A stretch of DNA of 64,000 bases, taken from Topomyia yanbarensis (Eukaryota; Arthropoda; Insecta; Diptera; Culicidae). Below are positions 1 to 9,290 of the stretch, in pieces; position 1 is the first letter of the stretch, and each line of letters starts with the position of its first letter. The DNA is taken from positions 349,616,413 through 349,680,412 of the forward strand of contig NC_080672.1 of the NCBI RefSeq assembly GCF_030247195.1, written 5' to 3'. A program made the translations under genes and the position numbers. Below the pieces are notes generated by a model that did not search any database, was not told the origin of the DNA, and saw nothing but the letters and a program-made list of their open reading frames with translations.

Positions 1-1880
1 GTTGATGCCAATTTATACACGTTTCATCGATTGTAGACGGCGTAAATATTTAAATAATCCGTCACCCTCTTTAATAGGGCCAAAAGAGCTCTTGGTCCTG
101 CTGTTTCTTATAAACGAACCCTAATACCATAATACGCTATCACATCAACTTAAAGTCAATACCAATTAGTTATTACTAACTTTCGTCTTCTGGAACCATA
201 CGAATCGTAGCCACTCGTTAAACACGAACTCAACACGAATAACGAATTACAAAACGTACCCTTAGCAATCATGCTGCACGAAGGAATCCGGACACCAAAC
301 AGTCAAATCACGGAATAATCTCAAAAACTTTTCAATCAATTACACTTGGCACTAAGAGCTTCCAGAAGGGAGAAAAAGTCGTCACGTAAACCGGGTGTCT
401 CCTCGCCCGTCCGTGTACCATCTTTCCGTTTTTTTAAGTTTTTTTCTTTCTTCTTTTTCTACTTTCTCTCCCGCAAACAAGCATGCAATCTCATCCAACT
501 ACCACCTAGCGGGCCATTTTCTTCCCATCGCACCGCGCCAGTCACTCTGTTTCACGACCAATTTGGCGCAGTGAGTGAAAACGGTTCTCCTATCGCTTCG
601 CTAAGCGCTAGTCTATCTGTCTATATCTATCTGTACCCACACTTTATAGCTAGCCAGCGTAGGGCAATCAATTGAAATTAATTTAGTCCCGCGCTGGTAC
701 CCGGTGCAATAGCGGAACATCCGAGATCCGAATATTGAGCAATGCGATCCGAATAGAGATGAACGGCAAACATGGTTGATTGTTTATGCTAATGCGAGAC
801 AATTGCGCTGCTCGAAACTTTTTGGCAAGTGGCACATTGATATTTTGTGTCTGCCAAGCACAAGATGACACTGTGAAGCAAATCTCACGTAGGTGTACAC
901 AACGCATACACCTATAAGCGGGGTCGTAACCGACTGATGAGCTTAGGGTACACAGTCGTTTTTCTAGACGATGTAAATCAGGGAAACCATTTTATTTGCA
1001 AGTTAAACTTATTTGTATCAGAAATAAAGAGTAAATTTGCTTCGTAACGACGTGTTCGATTGATTCATGAGTCATGAGAATTATCAGATATTGAACTCAT
1101 GAAAAAATGTGTAGTTCGGCGTCATAAATTTCAAAAAGCAAATATGTCACCGCCTCTTCTCCCTTCAAACTTGCTGAAAAAATTAGTGAGGAAAATAATG
1201 TTTTAATAATACCTGAAATAAAAAAATCGGTCACGTTTCATAAAACAATAAAAACTTTCATACAATTTTGCTTTTCGACATTGAACCTTATTTTGGCAGT
1301 TTTGGAAATTACATGCCCTCATTATTATAGTATACATTGAGAGCTCGTTTTCCTCTTATCCTCGAAAAACATTCGGAATTTGATTAGTAATTTGCCTTTG
1401 CACGAGACATTCCCATATTTTGGCGTTTCTCGGATAGGTTCGAGGTTCAACAAAATCGGCGATTCAGTCTAACATCGAATGAATGTGATTAATGAAAGAA
1501 GTTCCTCTACGGGATTTTCTGTCTCATAGAAAGGCTAATACAGATTGATTTCTCGTTCGATTTTACTTTGAACGCTACTTTCGATAGAATCAAAATCGAC
1601 TGTTGCATTCGAAATAAGTTTCGCTAAGAAACCAATCTGAATTCAAATCAAACTTTTGGGGACTAATATGAGGTTTGTTGCATAAGGTTTGCAGAAAGGC
1701 TTTAGACATTTGCAGATTGCATATGGGGCTGTAGTATTCAAACTGTATTTCTGCAGCCATAGGTCCGATTAGTACCAGTCGTCTTGGTGGACATTAAGTT
1801 CTATTTGAGAGTAAGTTTGCGAAAATCGTACTAGTCTTATCCGAAGAACCGATGAAACTTTAATTTTAAAATATTTACAG
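1..1880. other. Unassigned leader region
   Basis: No gene or repeat family is recognised here. Bases 340-660 are richer in GC and pyrimidine tracts and carry only short open frames with no domain. A weak nested hairpin lies at 1541-1639, where cagattgatttct is answered by agaaaccaatctg and an inner TCGATTTT by AAAATCGA. It could be a decayed MITE. Nothing else is supported. Confidence 0.4.
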
Positions 1881-2842
1881 AATACGGAACTGACGGAATG
1901 GTCGGTGGTTGGCACTGTAGTCAAAGGAACTTTGGTCATCAGTGATCAAGAAGGCTCCAGCAAAACTAAATGTAGATATAGCTAATGAAGATATCGGCAG
2001 CACGATAGTACCATCACTCATCAGTCTCTTTGCGCAGCCCTAAACTGACAAAAAACATAAACTGGAGAAACAATTGCTGCCTGGTGGTATACGACGATTG
2101 TCGAGGGTGACGCCTACAGAGTTGACGAATTTAAAAGGCTCTGCTGCACCACCTGAAAGGTGTCCGAAGAATATGAAGGTCATCATAAAAGGACTTTTCC
2201 CGCACTATAAACCAACGAATGGTTGCTTTGACCTTACAATGAGAAGGGTGAATATAAAGCAGAAGCCCGAATAACCAACAAAGAGCTAGTCGAGACCACG
2301 ATAGCCATAACAGTAAAGAAGGGCTTAGGACCAAAGAAATTCAAAACCTGGTTCTGAAAACGGCGATACAGTAGAACCCGGATATGTTCTGGACGACGTT
2401 GCAGAAATGCATCGATAAAGGTAGCTTTCCAGCTAACTAGAAGCGATAGAAGCTGCTGTTGATGGCGAAGCCAGCGAAACCTTCTGGAGATCTTTCATCG
2501 TCTATTGGATTCGGTCGGAAAACTGTTAGAAAGCTTAATTCCGAAGCGGTTTAGCAAGTACACGCTAGAAAGGCTGGCCTACAGTGGATGCCATCCGAAT
2601 GGTTGTGGAAGCTGCGGAAATAGCACAGACAAAAACAGTGAAGGATATACCGCTATTATTGATCACTTTAGACGTGAAAAATGATTTCGACAGTGCTAGC
2701 TGGGAAGCAATCGCTTATTCGCTGCACATCATGAGGGTTCCTATCACTGTATCACTGCAGTACGTTGAAGAGCTACTTTCAGAACCGAACACTGATCTAC
2801 AAAACAGAACAAGGAGATAGAAGAATGACAATTACGAGGAGC
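1880..2842 (+). pseudogene. R1-like non-LTR retrotransposon remnant, 5' part (reverse transcriptase)
   Basis: This is a decayed pol segment of an R1-clade-like non-LTR element. Translation in shifting frames gives the R1-type pre-RT block (PPERCPKNMKVIIKGLFPHY, about 2143-2205), a degraded GLGP block near 2326, a block ending DSVGKLLESLIPKRFSKYT near 2510-2567, and VDAIRMVVEAAEIAQ with the RT A-motif region LLLITLDVKNDFDSASW at about 2584-2703. Several stops and frameshifts are present, and a short deletion removes the usual block just before VDAIR. The copy is not functional. It stops at 2842, where a second element has inserted, and resumes at 9279 with the VSQG codons. The 5' limit is uncertain because similarity fades before about 2050. 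The clade call rests on motif memory. Confidence 0.7.
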
Positions 2843-2854
2843 GTTTCTCAGGGC
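2843..2854. repeat. Target-site duplication, left copy (RTE-like insertion)
   Basis: GTTTCTCAGGGC is repeated exactly at 9279-9290. Immediately inside the left copy the sequence changes from R1-like to RTE-like; immediately outside the right copy it returns to R1-like. This marks the insertion site of the RTE-like element in the VSQG codons of the R1-like RT gene. Confidence 0.85.
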
Positions 2855-3876
2855 CGAGCCGCAAACACTGGCGACATCCGTCTCCTCTACGATATCTCAC
2901 GCCGCCTTAGTGGGACAAAGATTACTGCTACGATACCCGCGAAAGACACGTCGGGACAGTTGTTTATCGACCGCGCTGACCAGCTGAAACGCTGGTTCAA
3001 ACACTTTGAAAACCTTTTTTAAGTGTCGGCCACGCCACCAACAACTCGGCATGGTCCGCCAAGGGTTCGACGTATTACCCGCGACAACACCGAAGCTTCA
3101 TCGTTGCAAGAGATAGAAGCAGCCATCCGGAGCATGAAATCGAACAGAGCCCCAGGGTTCGATCGCATATCTGTAGAGATGCTCAAAGCTGACCCCGTAG
3201 CATCTGCACAACTGTTGTATCAATTATTTTACAATATTTGGGACACCGCGACGGCAGACTGGATGCAAGGCGTCTTAGTGAAGGTACCCAAAAAGGGTGA
3301 CCTGACTGTATGCGATAATTGTTACTGTGTATCGTTCTTAAAGTTCTCTGCAAAGTGATCCTGAACCGGATACAGGAGAAGATAGACGCAACTCTCCGAC
3401 GGCAGCAGGCAGGATTCCGTACCGGACGATCCTGTGCGGACCGTATTGTCACGCTCCGTATCATCCTGGAGAAAGTCAATGAATTCCAAGAGTCTCTACT
3501 CTCTACTTAGTGTTCATCGACTACGAAAAAGCTTTCGACCGTCTCAATCACGAAAATATGTGGGGAGCCCTAAGACGGAAGGGAGTCCCTGAGAAAATCA
3601 TCGGCCTAATTGAAGCAATACGAGGCATACTCGTGCAGAATATTGCACGATGGTATCTTGTCTGACCCCATCCGGGTCGTGGCTGGAGTTAGGCAAGGAT
3701 GCATTCTATCACCGCTACTGTTCTTCATCGTAATCGACGAGATCCTGGTAGGAGCGATTGACCGTGAACCAAATCGTGGGTTGCTGTGGCAACCTATTTC
3801 TATGGAGCATCTGAATGACTTCGAATTGGCTGATGACGTTGCTCTCCTAGCACAACGGCGCTCTGACATGCAGAGC
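2855..3876 (+). pseudogene. RTE-like non-LTR retrotransposon, 5'-truncated, first half
   Basis: This encodes the start of an RTE-like pol lacking its endonuclease. Seen in order are the linker block AANTGDIRLLYDISRRLSG (about 2858-2914), QLKRWFKHFENLF ending at a TAA at 3020-3022, IEAAIRSMKSNRAPGFDRIS (about 3114-3173), VPKKGDL, AGFRTGRSCADRI (about 3409-3447), the catalytic A motif VFIDYEKAFDRLNHE (about 3511-3555), the B motif GVRQGCILSPLLF (about 3687-3725) and the C motif LADDVALLAQRRSDMQS ending at 3876. At least two frameshifts (near 3320 and 3615) and stops at 3020 and about 3508 show it is dead. It is cut off directly after the catalytic ADD by another retrotransposon, and the frame picks up again at 8682. 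The assignment to the RTE clade, rather than a relative, is from remembered family motifs. Confidence 0.75.
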
Positions 3877-3888
3877 TTTTTTTTTGGT

Positions 3889-3893
3889 TCAGT
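3889..3893 (+). promoter_or_regulatory. Initiator-like TCAGT at the 5' end of the CR1/Kiri-like element
   Basis: TCAGT lies within 13 bases of the 5' junction and just after the T-run. Many arthropod non-LTR elements carry an internal Pol II promoter with a TCAGT initiator at the transcript start. No exact downstream promoter element is seen at +28; GATCG occurs a few bases further on. This is inferred from position only. Confidence 0.35.
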
Positions 3894-4249
3894 GTATTTT
3901 CACCGATTAGTTGTTTGTGTTGATCGCTCCAGTTATTTTTTTAATATTTGACGTGATTTGTGCCGTTTAATCGTCGTTTATCGTATCAGTCGATCTTAAA
4001 TTTTGCTTGCGCCCTTGGTATTGTGAAGTTTTAAAGTGTTTTCTACAAATTTTGTTTTGTGTCGTGAAAAAGTCCAGTGAAAATCGAGATTGTTTACATC
4101 ACCGGACCTGTGTGTAATTACCCACAAAAAATTCACGCGCTCATTTCGCCATCTGCACGCGAGTAGAGGAAAGTATTTCCCACCATAACTTGGCGCACAG
4201 TGAGACGAAAACGAAAAGTCGGATCTAGGGCGGGTAGAAAATCGGCATT

Positions 4250-5128
4250 ATGACAAGTGCATGCGATCACTGCGCGAAAACCGTCAAATCGGACGATGAC
4301 TTTATCGAGTGCATGGGATTTTGCAAAAATGTGGTGCATATGCAGTGCGGTAAACAACTCAACAAGCCGTTCTTGAAAAAACTTGCCGAAAATCCAAATT
4401 TATTTTGGATGTGCAATGAATGTGTCAAGTTGATGAAGTTTGCTCGCTTTCGCGACACCGTTTCCTCGCTTGGATGTGTTATCGCTGCTATCGCTGGGAA
4501 AACGGATGACGTCTGTGCTGAACTAAAGGCAGAGTTATCAAAAAATAACCAGCAAATTTCGCACCTCGCCAGAAAGGTTTCAACAGCCACTCCAGTCCGG
4601 CCAAATTCCGGTACATCTCGACCACCTCAGAAACGTCGTCGCGAGGATGGTCCTGATCCGAGCAGTATTCTTGTCGGCGGTCGAAAGCTAGTCGATAATA
4701 GCAACATTCTCACGGTTCCTCCTCCCACTCCGTTGCTCTGGATGTATCTTTCCCGCTTTCATCCCAGCGTTAGCAAGGAGACAGTCGAAAAAATGTCCAA
4801 AGAAGGGCTAAACTGCAACGAGGAAATAAAGGTCATTCCGCTTGTTAAAAAAGGCATAGACGTCAGTACTCTGAACTTCATATCTTTCAAAGTTGGAGTT
4901 CACCCAAAGTACCGTGAAGCAGCTCTTAACCCTGACACATGGCCGCAAGGCATATTGTTCAGGGAATTTGAGGATAGCCGTACCCAGAACATTTGGTGCC
5001 CACCGACTGATTTTCCTACGCCTTCGGAAGTCGCATGTATTCCGCTAAGTCAACCCGGCCCATCAACCCTACAGAGGACTCCGCAACGATTGGCAATGCC
5101 ACTATACCAAGCTACACCGCCATTGTGA
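4250..5128 (+). CDS. Retrotransposon ORF1 protein with N-terminal PHD-type zinc finger
   Basis: A 292-residue ORF1 (gag-like) protein of the CR1/Kiri-like element, expected to bind element RNA and form the cytoplasmic RNP. The start ATG at 4250 is supported by the zinc finger beginning at residue 5: C5, C8, C21, C25, H30, C33, C55 and C58 give a complete C4HC3 PHD pattern. A helical linker follows (about 65-108), then a basic stretch containing PPQKRRRED (about 125-133). The region from about 160 to 255 (LWMYLSRFHPSVSKETVEKM through WPQGILFREFED) matches the C-terminal RRM-like domain found in ORF1 proteins of this group. The tail is Pro/Gln-rich and ends at TGA 5126-5128. ORF2 lies in the same frame immediately downstream with no other stop. 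It is intact, consistent with a recent insertion. Confidence 0.85.
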   Translation: MTSACDHCAKTVKSDDDFIECMGFCKNVVHMQCGKQLNKPFLKKLAENPNLFWMCNECVKLMKFARFRDTVSSLGCVIAAIAGKTDDVCAELKAELSKNNQQISHLARKVSTATPVRPNSGTSRPPQKRRREDGPDPSSILVGGRKLVDNSNILTVPPPTPLLWMYLSRFHPSVSKETVEKMSKEGLNCNEEIKVIPLVKKGIDVSTLNFISFKVGVHPKYREAALNPDTWPQGILFREFEDSRTQNIWCPPTDFPTPSEVACIPLSQPGPSTLQRTPQRLAMPLYQATPPL

Positions 5129-5668
5129 AGGAGTGTCGACGCTGATCGCATACTGGGACGCAATGCAGTTGGTACAATGGAAGCCCTCGATCCCCCCGCT
5201 ACAGTCGAGCCCTTGCAGCCAGCGTTCAGCAGTCGTCCCGGTCCTGTATGTGTGGGTGGAGAAGGGGTCTTCCAAGCCGCCTTTCTCGGCAAGTATTATA
5301 CAAATTGTAACGATACAACGGTTAAACCGATTCACGCTTCTAGTTCATCGTCCAACACTCGCCGTAAGCTACTACCGTCCCGTTCCTGCTCTCCGCATCG
5401 CTCCATCGGGGTTCAACGCATACTGGGACGCACCGCAGTTGGCACTATGGAAGCCCTCGAGCCCCCCGCCACAGTCGAGCAATTGCAGCCAGCGATCATC
5501 AGTCGTCCCGGTCCTGTGTGTGGGATGGGTGAAAGGGTCTTCCAACCCGCCACAAATGGCAAGTATACATCTGATCCGAACACTTCAAGCGCTGATGTAT
5601 TCTTCGCTTCCAGTAATTTGCCTTTTGCTCTAACATCTTGTGACGAGATGTCAACTATTTCTGTCGCC
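5129..5668 (+). repeat. In-frame tandem duplication of 90 codons at the ORF1/ORF2 junction
   Basis: Unit 1 (5129-5398) and unit 2 (from 5399) have a 270-base period. The best-conserved part reads RILGRNAVGTMEALDPPATV in unit 1 and RILGRTAVGTMEALEPPATV in unit 2, followed by SRPGPVC and a GKY motif in both. The period is a multiple of three, so the frame is kept. Similarity weakens after GKY. Unit 1 starts right after the ORF1 stop codon. Confidence 0.85.
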
Positions 5669-8620
5669 GATGATGATCGCTGCATTCTGGAGCGCGATGC
5701 AGTTGATTCGCCCTCTGCAGAACCTGATCCGTCATCCAATAACATCGAGATTTACTACCAGAATGTTGGTGGCTTAAATTCATCAACGGACAGCTATTTG
5801 CTGGCGACCACGGGCTGCTGTTATGACGTCATCGCCTTAACCGAGACGTGGCTCAACAACCGTACTCTGTCTCACCAGGTGTTTGGTTCAACATTTGATG
5901 TCTTCCGCTGTGATCGCAATGCCCTCAACAGCCGCAAGACATCAGGTGGTGGTGTACTCATCGCCGTTCGCCATGGTATAAAAGCCCGAGTGATCAACGA
6001 TGAGCGGTGGGAGAGCTCCGAGCAAGTGTGGATATCAGTGAAACTTGCCGATCGCAATCTCTTCCTGTGTGTCGTGTATTTTCCACCTGACCGAATTCGT
6101 GATTACAGCCTGATCGATGTACATCTTTCCTCCGTTTCTTTCATCACCTCGATCGCTGCCCCATCTGATGATATTGTTATACTGGGCGACTTTAACTTAC
6201 CTGGCTTGACCTGGTGCCCAGCAAGTAACGGATTTCTACGATTGGATATCGAAAAATCTGTGCTTATCAACAATGCCAGTTGTATCTTGGACAACTACAG
6301 TAGCGCAACTCTTCGGCAAATTAATAATATCATCAACGAGAACGGACGTACATTGGACCTCTGCTTTGTAAGTGCCCGGGACTACGCTCCGTACTGCTGC
6401 GCCGCTCCGACACCTTTAGTCCAGCATGTGCGCCATCATCCCCCACTACATCTTGTACTCGCTGGTAACCTAGGAGTGAGTTTTGAAGACGTCTCAAGCT
6501 CTATCGTCTACGATTTTAAAAACGCTGACTACGACAGCATCGTTAGCACGCTGTTGGATATAAATTGGGACGAAAATCTTAACAATGATGACGCGAACGA
6601 AGCAGCGATGACGTTTTCTAATATTCTTAACTACCTAATCGACCGTCATGTGCCAAAACGAACAGTCAGCACAAATCAACACCCTCCCTGGCAATCAACA
6701 GTACTTAGACGATTAAAAACTGCCAAACGAGCCGCATTTAAAAAGTTCTCGAAGCATAAGACACTTGCATTACGAAACCACTACTTTCAACTCAACCACG
6801 AATACAAACAGCAAAGCAGACGTGCCTTTTTTAGATATCAGCGAAACGTCGAACGTCAACTGAAATCCAAGCCCAAGTCGTTTTGGAAATATGTGAACGA
6901 GCAGCGAAAAGAATCCGGGTTACCATCTTGTATGTCATTAAATGGAGTTTTAGGCACCGACACTAAGGAAATTTGCCAATTGTTCTCCGACAAATTTTCA
7001 AGCGTTTTTTCCGACGAGAACCTTTCCCCACAACAAGTCGCTGCCGCTTCAAATCTAACTCCTTCTCTAGGACGAACCATCAACCGAATTTGTGTCGATA
7101 ATGCTGCCATTCTTGCAGCAAATTCCAAGCTGAAAGCATCTAGTTCCCCGGGTCCAGATGGCGTTCCTTCGATTTTTGTCAAAAAGTGCATCAGCGGGCT
7201 TCTTGAACCACTTCGGCGAGTCTTTGTGCTATCACTCAATACTGGAACATTCCCTTCCTGCTGGAAAGCAGCGCACATGTTTCCAGTTCACAAAAAAGGA
7301 AACAAATCGAACATTGACAATTATCGAGGAATCTCGTGTTTAAGTGCAGTATCAAAACTATTCGAGCTGGTTGTCTTAGACCCTCTTTTCTTTCACTGCA
7401 AACACTACATTGCAGACGATCAACACGGATTTATGCCTAAACGATCGACAACGACTAACCTGCTCTCGTTCACAACATATGCAATGGATGGATTCGCTGA
7501 CGGATTGCAAACCGATGCTATTTACATGGATCTATCTGCGGCCTTCGACAAAATCAATCATGATATCGCAATAGCGAAGCTGGACAAACTCGGTATTCAT
7601 GGACAACTTCTGCGCTGGTTTCGTTCCTACCTCGATGGAAGGCAGCTCCAAATCAGCATTAAGGACTGTCTATCTGCACCATTCTTCGCTACATCCGGCA
7701 TCCCACAAGGAAGCCATCTCGGTCCAGTAATATTCCTCCTCTACTTTAATGACGTCAATTTCACATTACAAGGACCCCGCCTTTCTTTCGCTGACGACAT
7801 GAAAATTTTTCAACAAATACGGGATAAAACCGATGCCGAGCTTCTTCAGAGGGAATTGGACAGCTTTAGTACGTGGTGTGATCTAAACAGAATGGTTTTA
7901 AACCCGAGCAAATGCTCAATCGTTACGTTCACGCGGAAACGCCATCCGATTCAGTTTAACTACCATCTCTTCGACTCGAGTATTCCAAGACACTCTAACG
8001 TCAAGGATCTCGGAGTCATCATGGATTCGGCACTAACGTTCAAACCACATACATCATCCATTGTGGATAAGGCTTCAAGACAGCTTGGGTTCATCTTCCG
8101 AATAGCGAAAAACTTTAAGGACGTATACTGTTTAAAATCTCTCTATTGTGCGCTGGTTCGCTCAACACTGGAATATTGTTCTGCTGTTTGGAACCCTTAC
8201 TACCAGAACGGTGTCGACAGAATCGAGGCCGTCCAACGCCGGTTCATACGCTTTGCACTCCGACATCTTCCTTGGCAAAACAGATTTCAGCTGCCGAGCT
8301 ACGAAAACCGTTGTCAGTTAATACAGCTCGATACTCTAAGCATCCGGAGGGACTGCTCTCGAGCCCTGTTCGTCTCGGACTTACTGTCTGCCAGGGTGGA
8401 TTGCCCTACAATCCTCGGACGCCTCGATCTTCAAGCTCGCGTTCGAGCTCTGCGCAATAACTCTCTTCTGCGAGTCCCATTCAGGAGAACTAACTATGGG
8501 CGCCAGGGCGCTGTTACCGGACTCCAGCGTGTGTTTAACAGTGTGGCGACGGCGTTTGACTTCAACCTGACAAGGAATTCGATAAAAACTAAAATTATTC
8601 GTATTCTGAAATGTAATTAG
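5177..8620 (+). CDS. Retrotransposon ORF2: AP endonuclease plus reverse transcriptase
   Basis: A 1147-residue pol protein that nicks target DNA and copies the element RNA there (target-primed reverse transcription). Residues 1-180 are low-complexity and carry the 90-codon duplication. The endonuclease spans about 190-420: YYQNVGGLNS, ALTETWLN, SGGGVLIAV, GDFNLPGLTW and a C-terminal HHPPL block. The RT spans about 650-980: SSPGPDGVPS, HGFMPKRSTTTNL, the A motif MDLSAAFDKINHD (about 787), the B motif SGIPQGSHLGP (about 840) and the C motif FADDMKIF (about 869). The C-terminal region includes LEYCSAVWNP and the FRRTNYG block. No RNase H is seen. The frame is open upstream to 5129, directly after the ORF1 TGA, so ATG 5177 is the first Met but not the only possible mode of initiation. 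The second Asp/His pair of the endonuclease looks atypical (VRHHPP where DxxHP is usual). The RT triad appears intact. Confidence 0.9.
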   Translation: MEALDPPATVEPLQPAFSSRPGPVCVGGEGVFQAAFLGKYYTNCNDTTVKPIHASSSSSNTRRKLLPSRSCSPHRSIGVQRILGRTAVGTMEALEPPATVEQLQPAIISRPGPVCGMGERVFQPATNGKYTSDPNTSSADVFFASSNLPFALTSCDEMSTISVADDDRCILERDAVDSPSAEPDPSSNNIEIYYQNVGGLNSSTDSYLLATTGCCYDVIALTETWLNNRTLSHQVFGSTFDVFRCDRNALNSRKTSGGGVLIAVRHGIKARVINDERWESSEQVWISVKLADRNLFLCVVYFPPDRIRDYSLIDVHLSSVSFITSIAAPSDDIVILGDFNLPGLTWCPASNGFLRLDIEKSVLINNASCILDNYSSATLRQINNIINENGRTLDLCFVSARDYAPYCCAAPTPLVQHVRHHPPLHLVLAGNLGVSFEDVSSSIVYDFKNADYDSIVSTLLDINWDENLNNDDANEAAMTFSNILNYLIDRHVPKRTVSTNQHPPWQSTVLRRLKTAKRAAFKKFSKHKTLALRNHYFQLNHEYKQQSRRAFFRYQRNVERQLKSKPKSFWKYVNEQRKESGLPSCMSLNGVLGTDTKEICQLFSDKFSSVFSDENLSPQQVAAASNLTPSLGRTINRICVDNAAILAANSKLKASSSPGPDGVPSIFVKKCISGLLEPLRRVFVLSLNTGTFPSCWKAAHMFPVHKKGNKSNIDNYRGISCLSAVSKLFELVVLDPLFFHCKHYIADDQHGFMPKRSTTTNLLSFTTYAMDGFADGLQTDAIYMDLSAAFDKINHDIAIAKLDKLGIHGQLLRWFRSYLDGRQLQISIKDCLSAPFFATSGIPQGSHLGPVIFLLYFNDVNFTLQGPRLSFADDMKIFQQIRDKTDAELLQRELDSFSTWCDLNRMVLNPSKCSIVTFTRKRHPIQFNYHLFDSSIPRHSNVKDLGVIMDSALTFKPHTSSIVDKASRQLGFIFRIAKNFKDVYCLKSLYCALVRSTLEYCSAVWNPYYQNGVDRIEAVQRRFIRFALRHLPWQNRFQLPSYENRCQLIQLDTLSIRRDCSRALFVSDLLSARVDCPTILGRLDLQARVRALRNNSLLRVPFRRTNYGRQGAVTGLQRVFNSVATAFDFNLTRNSIKTKIIRILKCN

Positions 8621-8681
8621 TTTAAGTAACCACCATTGGGGCCAAGGGGTCTGTTGGTGACGGTACAACAAATAAACAAAT

Positions 8682-9278
8682 AAGCTTGATGATCTTGCCG
8701 ATCGCTCCTCAGCGGCAGGTCTCAAAATCAACGTCAACAAGACTAAATCGTTGAATATAAACACGGTCAACCCTTCCAGTTACCGTAAAGCTGGAAGGGT
8801 TGACCGTGGGCAAGCAGTGGAGAATTTCGAAAGCTTCCAATATCTTGGTAGCCAAATAGCGTCTGATGGAGGCACCAAGATCGACATAGGAGCACGGATC
8901 AAGAAGGCGAGGGCTGCTTTTGCGAGTTTAAGAAATATCTGTAAAAACAATCAGATTAATCGACGCACCAAAACCCGAATATGCAACTCGAACGTAAAAT
9001 CTGTACTGTGTACTACCAGTGAAACCTGGTGTGTATCAGTGGAGAACACCCAACGGCTGCAGGTTTTCATCAATAGATGAAGACTGGACTAGCAGGACAT
9101 CTCAGCAGTGGCAGACCCAGAGGCTCATGGCGGCGCAGCCTCAACAAGGAAATAAAAGAAGTCGACGAAAGTTTGACCTGGCAGCAGGTCAAGGCGATGG
9201 CGGGCAATCGTTCAGGATGGCAATCCTTCACAACGGTCCTTAGCCACCACCAGGGGTGCGCAGGAATAAAAGTAGTAA
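8682..9278 (+). pseudogene. RTE-like non-LTR retrotransposon, second half and 3' end
   Basis: This continues the RTE-like pol from 3876: LADRSSAAGLKINVNKTKS (about 8694-8750), then the conserved C-terminal block FESFQYLGSQIASDGGTKID (about 8829-8888), ARIKKARAAFASLRNI, VKSVL..SETWCVSVENTQRLQ (about 8995-9061), and the terminal HLSSGRPRGSWRRSLNKEI, VDESLTWQQVKAMAGNRSGW segment (about 9095-9225). A frameshift and a deletion around 9075-9080 remove part of the region between the thumb-like block and the tail. The element ends in a short AATAAAAGTAGTAA tail before the 12-bp target duplication at 9279-9290. It is dead, but its boundaries are clear. Confidence 0.78.
8762..8808. repeat. Perfect 18-bp inverted repeat inside the RTE-like ORF
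   Basis: CACGGTCAACCCTTCCAG at 8762-8779 is answered by its exact reverse complement at 8791-8808, with an 11-base loop. The neighbouring RTE-like protein is colinear with its family apart from extra residues encoded here, so the right arm looks like a short inverted copy of the left arm added during replication. Confidence 0.85.
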
Positions 9279-9290
9279 GTTTCTCAGGGC
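9279..9290. repeat. Target-site duplication, right copy (RTE-like insertion)
   Basis: Exact copy of GTTTCTCAGGGC at 2843-2854. It follows the RTE-like tail and is followed by R1-like sequence. Confidence 0.85.

Larger units (their letters stand above)
3877..8681 (+). mobile_element. Near-complete CR1/Kiri-like non-LTR retrotransposon nested in the RTE-like element
   Basis: A 4.8-kb element with a T-run and 5' UTR (3877-4249), ORF1 (4250-5128), ORF2 (5177-8620) and a short 3' UTR ending in an A-rich AAATAAAC-type tail. It interrupts the RTE-like pol: removing it places the agc codon at 3874-3876 directly before aagctt at 8682 and restores that reading frame. A possible 5-bp duplication AGCTT (3874-3878, 8683-8687) is blurred by the T-run and A-rich tail. 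Both ORFs are open, so the insertion is young compared with its host elements. The gene order PHD ORF1 then EN-RT ORF2, with no RNase H, fits the CR1/Kiri part of the Jockey group. A related, older copy lies at 11.0-13.4 kb and shares the CATTGGGGC 3' UTR motif. Confidence 0.88.

Noticed and set aside
1541..1639. Nested hairpin as a microRNA precursor
   Set aside because: Pairing is patchy and the arms are short; there is no evidence beyond chance-level complementarity in AT-rich DNA.
3874..3878. AGCTT as a proven target duplication of the CR1/Kiri-like element
   Set aside because: The T-run at the 5' end and A-rich 3' tail blur the junction; a clean join without duplication restores the host frame equally well or better.
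7158..7343. Alternative-frame and antisense frames inside ORF2 and ORF1 (for example 5413-5745, 6856-7278, 8146-8460, 8381-8770)
   Set aside because: They are shadows of the long ORF2, with no independent domain or start signal.
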